Assembly: GCA_027451745.1 (NCBI GenBank)
Contig: DAIDIP010000013.1
Location: 1 to 64,000, forward strand
Source of the DNA: Candidatus Melainabacteria bacterium
Lineage (GTDB): Bacteria; Cyanobacteriota; Vampirovibrionia; Obscuribacterales; Obscuribacteraceae
DNA length: 64,000 nucleotides
Reading direction: 5' to 3'
Below, in pieces: positions 46,979-55,923 of the stretch. The notes below the pieces were generated by a model. That model was given only the letters and a program-made list of their open reading frames with translations, ran no database searches and had not been told where the DNA came from. A program made the translations under genes and the position numbers. The stretch's first letter is position 1. Each line of letters opens with the position of its first letter.

Positions 46979-47854
46979 ATGTTCGACAAATTTATCAAAT
47001 AATTTTTTATCTGGAGCATATGACTGTTTCACCAAAGCACCCTTTTGTAGAATCGGTTCTTGATCTTCATAAGTAGGTTGTTCGGTTTTATAGATAATGC
47101 CTAATGGAATACGATCATTCCACTCATAAGATTTTGCCATCGAGCGGTGAAAATCAGAAGGATCAAAACCTTCATCTTCCAACTTGTAAACTCTTTCTTT
47201 AAAGAAAGGATATGTATTTACTTTGTTGTAAGTTACACATGGACTAAATACATCAATTAAAGCAAAGCCTTTATGAGCCATTCCTTGAGCAATTAAATCT
47301 GTGAGCAATTTTGCTTCACCAGAAAAACCACGAGCAACAAATGTAGCACCACAAGTAATAGCCAGAGCCAATGGATTAATAGGTGTTTCAATATTGCCAT
47401 TTGGAGCTGGCGTTGATTTAGTAACAACGCCTTTTGTAGATGTCGGCGAAGCTTGTCCAGTTGTTAAACCATAGATCTGATTGTCCATTACTATATAAGT
47501 AATGTCCAAGTTACGTCGCATAGCATGGATTAAGTGTCCAACACCAATTCCGTAACCATCTCCATCTCCACCGGTCACTACTGTTTTCATATCAGTATTA
47601 GCTAAGTGTGCCCCAGTTGCCACAGGTATTGATCTACCATGAAGACTATGCACACCGTAAGCATGAATAAAGCCAGGCAAATTAGAAGAGCAGCCGATGC
47701 CTGAAACAATCATCAGATCTTTTGGTTGAATACCATTTTTTCCCGCTGCTTCTTGCACTGAGCGCAAAACACCATAATCACCACAACCAGGACACCAATC
47801 TGGGCTAACTGGTCCTTTATATGTATCAAGTGGTAGCTCTATAACAGTAGCCAT
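46970..47854 (-). CDS. korB: 2-oxoacid:ferredoxin oxidoreductase beta subunit (KorB type)
   Basis: 294 residues. WCPGCGDYGVL with Cys21 and Cys24 and SGIGCSSNLPGF with Cys55 form the Fe-S site together with a later Cys near CVTYNK. GDGDGYGIGVGHLIHAMRRN followed by MDNQIYGLTTGQASPT is the thiamine diphosphate-binding region. It oxidises 2-oxoglutarate (or a related 2-oxoacid) to the acyl-CoA and reduces ferredoxin, working with KorA encoded upstream. ATG with AGGAGA. The exact 2-oxoacid is not fixed by sequence. Confidence 0.9.
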   Translation of the reverse strand: MATVIELPLDTYKGPVSPDWCPGCGDYGVLRSVQEAAGKNGIQPKDLMIVSGIGCSSNLPGFIHAYGVHSLHGRSIPVATGAHLANTDMKTVVTGGDGDGYGIGVGHLIHAMRRNLDITYIVMDNQIYGLTTGQASPTSTKGVVTKSTPAPNGNIETPINPLALAITCGATFVARGFSGEAKLLTDLIAQGMAHKGFALIDVFSPCVTYNKVNTYPFFKERVYKLEDEGFDPSDFHRSMAKSYEWNDRIPLGIIYKTEQPTYEDQEPILQKGALVKQSYAPDKKLFDKFVEHMI

Positions 47855-47911
47855 TACTTATTTTCTCCTATTCAATAAACTCTTAAATAAAATAATCTCG
47901 TTTGCCTAAAC

Positions 47912-49903
47912 TTACTCGTCTCTTTGTACGGCGTAAGTAGCACCCGTTTTTAAACCAACCTTCACATAGCCTTTTTTCTGACCAGTTGTTCTTTCGGCTA
48001 ATTCAACATACCAAGTTGGCTCGCCATAGCCATTAACGGCTTCTTGCAGCACTTTGCTTGGGCGTAGTTTTTCACCATTGTGAGTGCGCAAATAGTGATA
48101 AGCAATTTCTTTGGCGTCTTCAGCAGTGACATCCAAAGTACTAGGCTTTTTGGCAAGCTTATCTTGAATTTCTTGAGCCAATTCTTTAGGTGTGAATGGT
48201 TCGCCATCATATTTATTGATGTAAGCGTCCATAGCAATACCTGTTTCACTGCGAATATAACGAGCCATTTGGCTTGTGAAATTGAGTTCAACAGAAATTT
48301 TCTTCTTAGCCTTACTCAAAATATCCAATACTTCTTTAGCATGGAATGGATAAATATATTTGATGCAAAGAATGTTAGTTTTTACACCAGCAGCATTTAA
48401 TTGGTCAGCCGCTTCTCTTACTACACCAAAAGTTGAACCCCAGGTGACCAAGGTTACATCAGCATCTTTAGGTCCGTACAATTGTGGAGCTGGCAATTCT
48501 TTAAGTAGATTGTCCATTTTTCTCATGCGCTTTTCCATAATCTTGCGACGTATTGGCGGAGAGGTGAACATATCAGAGATCAAAATGCTTTCTTCATCAT
48601 GATCATCGCTTGGATTAACGTATAGTGTATTTGCTGTGCCAGGAAGGGCTCGAGGTGAAATACCTGATTCAGTAAAAGCAAAGCGTTTATATTTGCCTTT
48701 TTCTTCTGGCCAAGAAGTAACCACTTCACCACGATCAATTTTGACTTCGCAAGGAAAATCTTTTTTGTCTACAGTTTCATGATGTTCAGAAAGAAGTAGA
48801 TCGGACATGATTGTTACTGGCATCTGATAGCGATCGGCATAATTGAATGAATCAACAGTTGTCTGATAGGCATCAGCTATATCGCAAGGCGCCACAATTA
48901 AACGTGGGTATTCACCTTGAGAAGCGCCATAAACTTGGAACAAGTCAGCTTGTTCAGTTTTTGTTGGCAAACCAGTAGAAGGACCGCCACGCTGAACTTC
49001 AACACAAACCATAGGTACTTCCATAATACCGGCCATGCCGATAGCTTCTGTCATAAGAGCAAAGCCACCACCGGCAGTAGCGCACATTGCTCTAGCACCA
49101 GCGATACCGGCTCCAATTGTCATATTCATAACAGCCAATTCATCTTCGCCTTGTTTGACCAAGATTCCTGTTTTTTGCGAATTGGCACTCATCCAATGCA
49201 AAATAGTAGAAGCTGGAGTCATTGGGTAAGCAGAGTAGAATTTGCAACCAGCAGCATATGCTGCCAATGCCATAGCCTCATTACCCGTAGTGAATGGTCT
49301 AGCTTCATTAGTGAACTTCCAAGCTTTGGAAATAGGCTTAGCTTGTGAAGCTGCGTAATCATAACCACACTTAAGTAGCCCGGTATTTAAATTTACAATT
49401 TTCTCGCCTTTATGCTTAAAGGTATCGTTAATAACGTCATTAGCCTTTTCAAGACTAAACTGGGAAAGATTGAGCACCGCTCCCAAAGCTACGGTGTTTT
49501 GCATAACAGGAGCAAGAGCGCCATATTCTTTAACTAATTCAGCTGTCATTTGATTGATAGGCAGAGGCAAAATAGTGACATCTTTTTTGACTAATGCCGG
49601 ATCACATTTGAGCTTATCTGAATTAAAAACAATTACGCCACCCGCCTCTACTTCTGGCGCGTGACGTTCAATAGTGTCTTGATTCAAAGCAATAAGGGCA
49701 TTTAATTGATCACCGTGGTTATAAACCTTTTCAGCCCCAACACGAAGCTTCAGCCAAATATGACCACCTCTAATAATTGACTGGTAGCTGTTATAAGCAT
49801 ATACATGCAAACCAAGGCGTCCGCAAATTTTAGCTAAAGTGTCGCCTGACTTATCCAGACCGTCTCCGGCAGCACCGCCAATCCCTATTGTGACTTCCTG
49901 CAT
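47912..49903 (-). CDS. korA: 2-oxoacid:ferredoxin oxidoreductase, fused gamma-alpha subunit (KorA type)
   Basis: 663 residues. The first ~185 are the gamma domain (GIGGAAGDGLDKSGD and a later RGGHIWLKLRVG); from ~205 the alpha chain begins, with GNEAMALAAYAAGCKFYSAYPMTP described in parts, then KQGEDELAVMNMTIGA and RGGPSTGLPTKTEQADL. The gamma-alpha fusion is the usual KorA arrangement in many bacteria. It joins KorB to give a heterotetramer. ATG with GAGGAGA. 57 bases before korB. Confidence 0.9.
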   Translation of the reverse strand: MQEVTIGIGGAAGDGLDKSGDTLAKICGRLGLHVYAYNSYQSIIRGGHIWLKLRVGAEKVYNHGDQLNALIALNQDTIERHAPEVEAGGVIVFNSDKLKCDPALVKKDVTILPLPINQMTAELVKEYGALAPVMQNTVALGAVLNLSQFSLEKANDVINDTFKHKGEKIVNLNTGLLKCGYDYAASQAKPISKAWKFTNEARPFTTGNEAMALAAYAAGCKFYSAYPMTPASTILHWMSANSQKTGILVKQGEDELAVMNMTIGAGIAGARAMCATAGGGFALMTEAIGMAGIMEVPMVCVEVQRGGPSTGLPTKTEQADLFQVYGASQGEYPRLIVAPCDIADAYQTTVDSFNYADRYQMPVTIMSDLLLSEHHETVDKKDFPCEVKIDRGEVVTSWPEEKGKYKRFAFTESGISPRALPGTANTLYVNPSDDHDEESILISDMFTSPPIRRKIMEKRMRKMDNLLKELPAPQLYGPKDADVTLVTWGSTFGVVREAADQLNAAGVKTNILCIKYIYPFHAKEVLDILSKAKKKISVELNFTSQMARYIRSETGIAMDAYINKYDGEPFTPKELAQEIQDKLAKKPSTLDVTAEDAKEIAYHYLRTHNGEKLRPSKVLQEAVNGYGEPTWYVELAERTTGQKKGYVKVGLKTGATYAVQRDE

Positions 49904-50271
49904 TGTCTCTCCTCTTTTAAGCGCCGCCTCGGTTCAGTCTCTTCACCTCGTACGCGCATTCCGTTCCCCGTTCTGCTCTCGACGGCTCCTCGCCGTCGTC
50001 CGCTCCACTTCTTCTTTCTCTCCCTAACAACTGAAACCTAAATAAAAGCTATATGCCAAAGCTAAGCTTGCTATGCGGCAAAAATTCCTGATAAAAGATA
50101 CCACAATAATATGCTCTCGTTGACAAGCATTTTCTATTCTGTTGTAGCTTTAATCCTAGTTCTAGACACAGTGTAACAAATGCATCCAACACACAACAAA
50201 GTAAACCCAATAGACAAATTGAAAAGATGCAAATGGAGCTTATCCGCAAGCAGGATGAATTATAACTCACT
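49904..50271. other. Intergenic leader region upstream of korA (368 bp) with GC-rich hairpin
   Basis: The half next to korA is unusually G+C- and purine-rich on the minus strand. A perfect 7-bp stem, CGACGGC (49980-49986) and GCCGTCG (49992-49998), with a 5-base loop is its main feature. No T-run follows on either strand, so a terminator is unlikely. I see no convincing gene; a 73-codon minus-strand frame (50049-50270) is Cys-rich and unlike neighbours. Confidence 0.5.
49980..49998 (-). promoter_or_regulatory. GC-rich hairpin in korA leader
   Basis: Perfect 7-bp stem with a 5-base loop, about 77 bases upstream of the korA start, in otherwise AT-rich DNA. The role could be RNA stability, attenuation or a protein-binding site; not known. 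Confidence 0.4.
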
Positions 50272-50466
50272 TTATTTCTTAACAGTTTCTTCTTCTGCTT
50301 GTACTGTGGGCAATGGCAAAGACTGCCAGTAATAGCCTAAGACTAGCAGTCCAACCAAACATAAAACAGCTAATGCTGATAGAAGTTTATCTTGAATACT
50401 TTTCTCATCAATAATATGACCAACATTTTCATGTCCAGAACCGTGCCCATTATGATCAGACGACAT
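50272..50466 (-). CDS. Small His-rich single-pass membrane protein next to NuoL
   Basis: 64 residues. His/Gly-rich start (MSSDHNGHGSGHENVGH), one TM segment (about 29-46) and a short acidic tail. A strong GAGGAGG ribosome site seven bases before ATG and the 16-base spacing after the nuoL stop support a real, co-transcribed gene. Not recognised. Candidate accessory subunit of complex I, or metal-binding peptide; both inference. Confidence 0.65.
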   Translation of the reverse strand: MSSDHNGHGSGHENVGHIIDEKSIQDKLLSALAVLCLVGLLVLGYYWQSLPLPTVQAEEETVKK

Positions 50467-50482
50467 AAATTCCTCCTCGTCT

Positions 50483-52483
50483 TTAAGGTCTCACAATATA
50501 AGCAAATATAGTAAGCCCAGCTACCCAAGCAAAAATGACCAGAGCATAGTACTGACCACGTCCGTTTTGCATAAGCCTTACAACCGACCCTGTTGCCAGA
50601 GTTGCCACGCCAGTAAAATTCACGAAAGTATCAATTATGTATTTATCAACTAATTGCCAGATAAAGCTAAAGAACGGCAAGAATATTTCGTTTACCAACC
50701 ACAAATAGAATTCATCGAATTTCCATTTGTTTAAAGAAAAATCGTACAAGAATGCAACTAGTGGTTGCTTGCTTGTTGCAATGTCACTGTTTACATGCAC
50801 GCTTCCAGTTTTATATACTGCCCATGCTAGGCAAAATCCAAGTAATGCAGCAGTAGTTGAAATAAGCATGATTAATCCATTCATACCCTCAAAATGCGGC
50901 ACTTGTCCAAAATGAACAAAAGCAGCAAATTGATTCGCTAAAGATGCTCCTTCAGTACCATCAAATTTGAGACCATTCAAACTTTGCCAGTTAAAACCAA
51001 GATATCCAGAAAGCACAGATGGGAAGGCCAAAACAACTAATGGTAGCCAAACTACTGGTGGCGATTCGTGTGGATGTGCGTCTCCTCTATATTCATTCTC
51101 AAAAGTCATAAAATAGAGTCTGAACATATAAAAGGCTGTAAGGAAAGCAGTAAAAATCATCAATGCTCCTAGCCAAACATTGTATTTGCATGCAGAAGCA
51201 ATGATCTCATCTTTAGAGAAAAATCCACTTAAACCAGGACATCCAGAGATTGACAATGTGCCAACTAAACAACAGTAAGCAGTAATTGGCATATATTTTT
51301 TAAGACCGCCCATCTTTCTAATATCTTGTTCGCCATGCAAGCCGTGAATTACAGCACCGCTGCACAAGAAAAGCATGGCTTTAAAGAAGGCATGATTGAA
51401 AAGATGGAAAATACTACCACTAAATGCACCGGTTCCTAAACCAACAAACATATAGCCAAGTTGCGAAACAGTAGACCAAGCAAGAATGCGCTTGATGTCA
51501 AATTGACTAAGAGCAATAGTAGCCGCCATAAAAGCAGTAATTGCTCCTACCACTGTTATTACTGCTAGTCCGATGCTGCCAGTATGACCATCTGGAGTTA
51601 GCCAAATAGGATAAGCTCGAGCTACTAAATAAACACCAGCAGCAACCATTGTTGCAGCATGAATCAATGCCGATATTGGAGTTGGACCTTCCATAGCATC
51701 AGGCAACCAGACATGTAAAGGAAATTGAGCTGACTTAGCCATCGGCCCCAGTAATGTCAAGCATGCAGCTAGAGTCAAAAGCCCAGCTGACAGAGCGCCG
51801 GATTGATGAGCTCTTTGAATTACCCCACCCAAATCAAAGCCATTAGGATCAACATATCCTAAAACCACATGTGACCCCCAGATATCTTTAGTAGCCGCCA
51901 AAAGCAATAAAATACCAATTAGGAAACCGCAATCACCGATACGATTAACAAAGAATGCTTTCAAAGCAGCTTCAGCAGCTGAAGCTTTGTACCACCAGAA
52001 GCCAATTAAGAAATAGCTGCAAACGCCCACTAATTCCCAGAAAAAGTAAGTTTCAAAAAGGTTGGTAGAAACAACCAAGCCAAGCATTGAGCCTGTAAAC
52101 AAAGATAGATAGGCATAAAAACGTGAATAGCCAGGATCTTCACGCATATAACCATGGGTATATATTTGTACTAAAAGACTGACTGTAGTAACGACAAGCA
52201 ACATTACCGCTACTAAATTGTCTACCAAAAGCCCCATAGACAAGTGAAAATTGCTAGTTGCCAACCAATCAACATTGATTTGCCAAGGTACTAATTTGGG
52301 ATTGGCTGTAATAGCAAAAAAGAGAAACATGGAATAAACAAAACCAAATGCTACTGCTCCAACTGAAAGAAGCATTGAAATAGTTTTTGATCGCCACAAT
52401 CCAAGGACAATTAGCAATCCGGCTAAGAATGGAGCGCTCACTACATAGCCTATATTTTCAACAAAGAACTGTCCTGATGGCAA
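50483..52483 (-). CDS. nuoL: NADH-quinone oxidoreductase subunit L
   Basis: 666 residues, about 16 hydrophobic segments. The proton-antiporter signatures are kept: FFWELVGVCSYFLIGFWW, the conserved-Lys helix with LGPMAKSAQFPLHVWLPDAMEGPTPISALIHAATM described in parts, and HLFNHAFFKAMLFLCSGAVIHGLHGEQDIRKMGG. C-terminal long-helix region is present. It pumps protons in respiratory complex I. TTG start, supported by AGGAGATAAAAA. Divergent from nuoM, which is unusual: most genomes place L and M in tandem. Confidence 0.95.
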   Translation of the reverse strand: MPSGQFFVENIGYVVSAPFLAGLLIVLGLWRSKTISMLLSVGAVAFGFVYSMFLFFAITANPKLVPWQINVDWLATSNFHLSMGLLVDNLVAVMLLVVTTVSLLVQIYTHGYMREDPGYSRFYAYLSLFTGSMLGLVVSTNLFETYFFWELVGVCSYFLIGFWWYKASAAEAALKAFFVNRIGDCGFLIGILLLLAATKDIWGSHVVLGYVDPNGFDLGGVIQRAHQSGALSAGLLTLAACLTLLGPMAKSAQFPLHVWLPDAMEGPTPISALIHAATMVAAGVYLVARAYPIWLTPDGHTGSIGLAVITVVGAITAFMAATIALSQFDIKRILAWSTVSQLGYMFVGLGTGAFSGSIFHLFNHAFFKAMLFLCSGAVIHGLHGEQDIRKMGGLKKYMPITAYCCLVGTLSISGCPGLSGFFSKDEIIASACKYNVWLGALMIFTAFLTAFYMFRLYFMTFENEYRGDAHPHESPPVVWLPLVVLAFPSVLSGYLGFNWQSLNGLKFDGTEGASLANQFAAFVHFGQVPHFEGMNGLIMLISTTAALLGFCLAWAVYKTGSVHVNSDIATSKQPLVAFLYDFSLNKWKFDEFYLWLVNEIFLPFFSFIWQLVDKYIIDTFVNFTGVATLATGSVVRLMQNGRGQYYALVIFAWVAGLTIFAYIVRP

Positions 52484-52818
52484 TTTTTATCTCCTGAATT
52501 GTTTGCTTACCTTTTAATGGCAAATCCTACATATATAGTTCAGCCATTGCTTTTGTACTTATCTCAGTAAGTCTATCGTCAGTCTTTGTATTTTTCCAAA
52601 TTTAAATCGCATGTTGAAACAAATGATTGAGACTGTAGGTGCTCTTGATAATCTCGCTGAGCCGGCTGTAACATTTTGTTTTCCTTGAGCAAATGAAAAG
52701 AGCAAGGTTTATACTTTATCGGAGATCCTAGAGTTTGGAGTATGCGTCAATTCTCTGAAATCTCTTGATTACTCTGATTGTCGGTTACAGATTTTAATTT
52801 GGTTTATAGGAGTTACTC
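52484..52818. other. Divergent nuoL-nuoM promoter region (335 bp)
   Basis: Gene-free. It carries the ribosome sites of both genes (AGGAG on the minus strand at the nuoL side, TAGGAG before nuoM), and a plausible plus-strand promoter around 52685-52715. No long inverted repeat found. Confidence 0.5.
52685..52715 (+). promoter_or_regulatory. Candidate nuoM promoter
   Basis: TTGAGC (52685-52690) and TATACT (52710-52715) are 19 bases apart, or 18 if TTATAC is read as the -10. This would give a leader of about 100 bases before the GTG at 52819. Confidence 0.35.
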
Positions 52819-54363
52819 GTGCTTTTTAATTTCGGGCAAATGTCACTTACGTGGTTATTATTTCTCCCACTAATTGCTTCTTTAGTAATTGCTCTTGCAA
52901 ATGAAAAGCATGCTAGAAAATTGGCGATTGTTTTTAGCATCGTCATGTTCGGACTTTCTCTTTTGATCTGGCAACAGTTTCATCCCGCTCTTTCTGGGAT
53001 GCAATTCGAATATAAAGCTATTTGGTTTAATTCGCCTATACCAGTTCAATATCATGTTGGTGTTGACGGCATCAGTCTAGCGTTAGTAGTTCTCACTACA
53101 TTTATTGTATTAATGGCGGTTCTAGCTAGCGAGACTATTACTACCAGACCAAAACTTTATTACAGTTTTGTCATGCTGCTTAGCCTTTCAATTTTAGGCG
53201 TATTTGTTTCGCTTGATCTTTTACAGTTTTTTGTTTTTTACGAGCTTGAATTAGTCCCCATGTATTTCTTAATCGCAATTTGGGGCGGTCCGAATCGTAG
53301 TTATGCAGCTATGAAGTTCTTGCTGTATACATTCTTTGGCGGTGTATTTATGCTCGGTGGCATTATTTATTTGTATTCGCAGCTCATAATGCTAGACCCA
53401 GGTGCGTCGTTTGACATGATTGCCCTTGCAAGACAATGTCCTTATCTACCAAAATTGATTCAAGGAATTGCTTTCTTAGGATTCTTTCTTGCTTTTGTTA
53501 TCAAACTGCCTTCTTTCCCTCTGCATACTTGGTTGCCGGATGCTCATGTCGAAGCTCCCACACCAATTTCAATGATTTTGGCAGGATTGCTTTTGAAAAT
53601 GGGCTCTTATGGTTTAGTAAGAATTTGTCTTGGTTTTTTCCCGAACACAGTCATTGATTATGGCAAGTGGATAATGCTACTTGGCGCATTCAATATTGTC
53701 TGGGCAGCTATGGCTTGTCTTGTCCAAAAAGATATGAAACGCATTATCGCTCTTTCCAGCGTTAGCCATATGGGTTTTGTTTTACTTGGAATAGGTTGCC
53801 TTTCGTCTTTAGCGTTGCAGGGTGCTGTTTTTCAAATGATTAGCCACGGCGTCATTTCCGCTCTCTTGTTCTTTTTGGTTGGTACAGTATATGAACGCTG
53901 CCATACCCGTGACATAACTGAAATTGGTGGTGGGTTAGCAAAACAAATGCCGGTTCTTTTTTATTTCTGGATGTTTGCTTGCTTAGCCAACTTAGGGCTA
54001 CCAGGACTATCAGGTTTTGCCGCAGAAACAGCAATATACTACGGCTCATTCACATCTATCATGGTATCAACTTTGGTGAAAGGAATTTTGGGCAAACCAG
54101 TTGTGATTTTCGCCACATTTGGAGTTGTGTTGACTGCAGCTTATATGCTCTGGTTATTGAAACGTCTTTTCTTTGGACCGGAAACATCACGTTGGGCAGG
54201 ACATCTGTCTGATGCTCGTCCTAACGAAAAATTGATTGCCTGGTCATTAAGTGTAGTGGTCTTGGCTCTGGGTATTTTCCCCTTACTTCTCACCCAACAA
54301 TATAATCCTGCAACCGAATCAATAAATAGGCTCATGGTATCCCGTTTACCTGGTTCTCATTGA
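52819..54363 (+). CDS. nuoM: NADH-quinone oxidoreductase subunit M
   Basis: 514 residues, about 14 hydrophobic segments. Signatures: VGVDGISLALVVLTTF, FFVFYELELVPMYFLIAIWGG (with the conserved Glu), KLPSFPLHTWLPDAHVEAPTP, and ALSSVSHMGFVLLG. GTG start with TAGGAG eight bases upstream. Antiporter-type subunit of complex I. It is followed within 12 bases by a TPR lipoprotein gene. No nuoN follows in the window, so the remaining subunits lie elsewhere. Confidence 0.95.
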   Translation: MLFNFGQMSLTWLLFLPLIASLVIALANEKHARKLAIVFSIVMFGLSLLIWQQFHPALSGMQFEYKAIWFNSPIPVQYHVGVDGISLALVVLTTFIVLMAVLASETITTRPKLYYSFVMLLSLSILGVFVSLDLLQFFVFYELELVPMYFLIAIWGGPNRSYAAMKFLLYTFFGGVFMLGGIIYLYSQLIMLDPGASFDMIALARQCPYLPKLIQGIAFLGFFLAFVIKLPSFPLHTWLPDAHVEAPTPISMILAGLLLKMGSYGLVRICLGFFPNTVIDYGKWIMLLGAFNIVWAAMACLVQKDMKRIIALSSVSHMGFVLLGIGCLSSLALQGAVFQMISHGVISALLFFLVGTVYERCHTRDITEIGGGLAKQMPVLFYFWMFACLANLGLPGLSGFAAETAIYYGSFTSIMVSTLVKGILGKPVVIFATFGVVLTAAYMLWLLKRLFFGPETSRWAGHLSDARPNEKLIAWSLSVVVLALGIFPLLLTQQYNPATESINRLMVSRLPGSH

Positions 54364-54375
54364 TTTATAATAAGC

Positions 54376-54984
54376 ATGAAAAACATTGCCCGGAATAGCA
54401 TTATTTCTATGATGCTCTATCTTATGGCCGCCACTTTAACATCCTGCAGCCCTGAGACAAACTCGACTGTAAAAGCAATTTATTTGGCTAAACTGGGAGA
54501 ACATCAAAAAGCTGTTGATGGATTTACTAAAACAATAAGTCTCGCTCCCAACCAAAGAGATCCTAATCTAGCCAGTACTTATTACTATCGTGCTTGTGAG
54601 TACGCCCAGCTAAAACAATATGATCGCGCCATTGATGATTGTGACAGATGTCTAGGATTAAATCCTCGCTATGTATCAGCTTATAGTGGGCGCGGTAGTC
54701 TTTATGACAGCTTAGGACAATACCAAAAAGCTATTGCTGATTACAGTCAATGGATTTCTCTTAGTTCAAAAGATGCAATCGCCTATCAAAGACGCGGCAA
54801 TGCCTATACAGCAATTGGGCAATATCAAAAGTCTATAGATGATTGCACAACAGCTATTAATTTAGATCCAAAATTTGCTTTGTCCTATGCCACAAGAGCA
54901 ACAGCCTATAAGCTATTGAAAAATGACACTCTTGCTAATAGTGATAAAGAAATGGCCAGCAAATTAGGTTATGTATTCAAATAA
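54376..54984 (+). CDS. TPR-repeat lipoprotein
   Basis: 202 residues. A lipoprotein signal with LTSC lipobox (Cys24), then four to five TPR units of ~34 residues (AYSGRGSLYDSLGQYQKAI; AYQRRGNAYTAIGQYQKSI). TPRs mediate protein-protein contact at the periplasmic side of the membrane. 12 bases after nuoM; probably co-transcribed, but no functional link is implied. Confidence 0.85.
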   Translation: MKNIARNSIISMMLYLMAATLTSCSPETNSTVKAIYLAKLGEHQKAVDGFTKTISLAPNQRDPNLASTYYYRACEYAQLKQYDRAIDDCDRCLGLNPRYVSAYSGRGSLYDSLGQYQKAIADYSQWISLSSKDAIAYQRRGNAYTAIGQYQKSIDDCTTAINLDPKFALSYATRATAYKLLKNDTLANSDKEMASKLGYVFK

Positions 54985-55144
54985 AAGTCCTCGAAACCCC
55001 AAATTCACACTACTGAAACAGCAAAGGATAAAACAATTTGGGCATGTCTGGTGCTTATCTACCCACGTGGAAGACGTCAGTCCTGAAGAAATGGAGAAGC
55101 GCAGCGCAGAAGCCTGTAAGCAAGCTGCGGCAACTAAAAAATAG
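54971..55144 (+). CDS. Possible small protein (57 residues)
   Basis: An ATG frame overlapping the TPR gene end by 14 bases in another frame and ending at TAG 55142-55144. The product is basic at the start and has the charged segment VEDVSPEEMEKRSAEACK. There is no recognisable family and no clear ribosome site; translational coupling to the TPR gene would explain initiation. Confidence 0.3.
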   Translation: MYSNKSPRNPKFTLLKQQRIKQFGHVWCLSTHVEDVSPEEMEKRSAEACKQAAATKK

Positions 55145-55146
55145 AA

Positions 55147-55479
55147 TTAGCGCTTTGGTCGATAAAAGCGTATATGCGCCTTTTCTACAGTTGCTAATCC
55201 CTCTTTTATAACAGGATCGATGATTGAAAGAAAATCTTCGATCTTTTGTAACTCGTCGACTATTTCAACTATAACTGGCAAATTGGTAGACATTTCTATC
55301 AATTTTGCTGTATGAATATGACTGTGAGCTCCGTAGCCCTCTATTGCCCGAACCACTGTCGCACCAGCTAGTCCTTTTTCTTTTGCCTTTCGTATGAGCC
55401 ATTCGTATAAAGGCTTACCTTCGCATTTATCACCTTCGCTAATAAAAATACGCAGCAAATGTCCATTTTCAGGTAGCAT
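55147..55479 (-). CDS. DUF190 family protein
   Basis: 110 residues: LLRIFISEGDKCEGKPLYEWL at the start, then GLAGATVVRAIEGYGAHSHIH and LPVIVEIVDELQKIEDF, a PII-like ferredoxin fold typical of DUF190. DUF190 genes commonly sit next to crcB, as here (11 bases downstream of it). The function is not established; a role in fluoride response is inferred from the neighbour. Confidence 0.88.
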   Translation of the reverse strand: MLPENGHLLRIFISEGDKCEGKPLYEWLIRKAKEKGLAGATVVRAIEGYGAHSHIHTAKLIEMSTNLPVIVEIVDELQKIEDFLSIIDPVIKEGLATVEKAHIRFYRPKR

Positions 55480-55490
55480 AAGTCATCCTC

Positions 55491-55865
55491 CTAGGGTAAT
55501 CGCCCTATCATTTGTCCAAGCCAAACACAAACAACTCCTAGAACAACTTGCGATACAGCATTTCCCACCGCATACACCAAGGCGCCTTCTCTTAGTAATT
55601 GAAATGTTTCAAAACTAAAACTAGAAAAAGTTGTGTAGCCGCCTATAACGCCAACAAAAAGAAATAATCGTGTATCGCTATGAAAAAAACCTTTACTTTC
55701 CATAAGCTGCGCCAACAAACCAATGATAAAACAGCCAAGCATATTGACGCTAAATGTACCGATTGGGAAAATCCAATCATTAAATGCACGCTGAACTGCT
55801 GAACTCATCAGCAATCGCAACACACCCCCTATACCAGCTCCAACAAATACAATTAAATAACTCAT
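55491..55865 (-). CDS. crcB: Fluoride exporter CrcB/Fluc
   Basis: 124 residues with four TM helices. Family signatures: VGAGIGGVLRLLMS at the start, PIGTFSVNMLGCFIIGLL with the conserved Asn, and GVIGGYTTFSSFSFE with the Phe box. Fluc channels export fluoride as dual-topology dimers. Typical length. No fluoride riboswitch is visible upstream. Confidence 0.95.
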   Translation of the reverse strand: MSYLIVFVGAGIGGVLRLLMSSAVQRAFNDWIFPIGTFSVNMLGCFIIGLLAQLMESKGFFHSDTRLFLFVGVIGGYTTFSSFSFETFQLLREGALVYAVGNAVSQVVLGVVCVWLGQMIGRLP

Positions 55866-55923
55866 CGTACTCTCCCTGAATTTTCCTAAGCTTAAGCATT
55901 CTACTTAGAGCACAAAGTGTAAT

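Noticed and set aside
49980-49998. GC hairpin as intrinsic terminator
   Set aside because: No run of T residues follows on either strand.
50049-50270. 73-codon minus-strand frame between korA and the small membrane gene
   Set aside because: Cys-rich, no ribosome site, unusual composition; more likely leader sequence.
55866-55923. Fluoride (crcB) riboswitch upstream of crcB
   Set aside because: The 58-bp gap is too short and lacks the conserved GGCGAUGG-type pseudoknot sequence.
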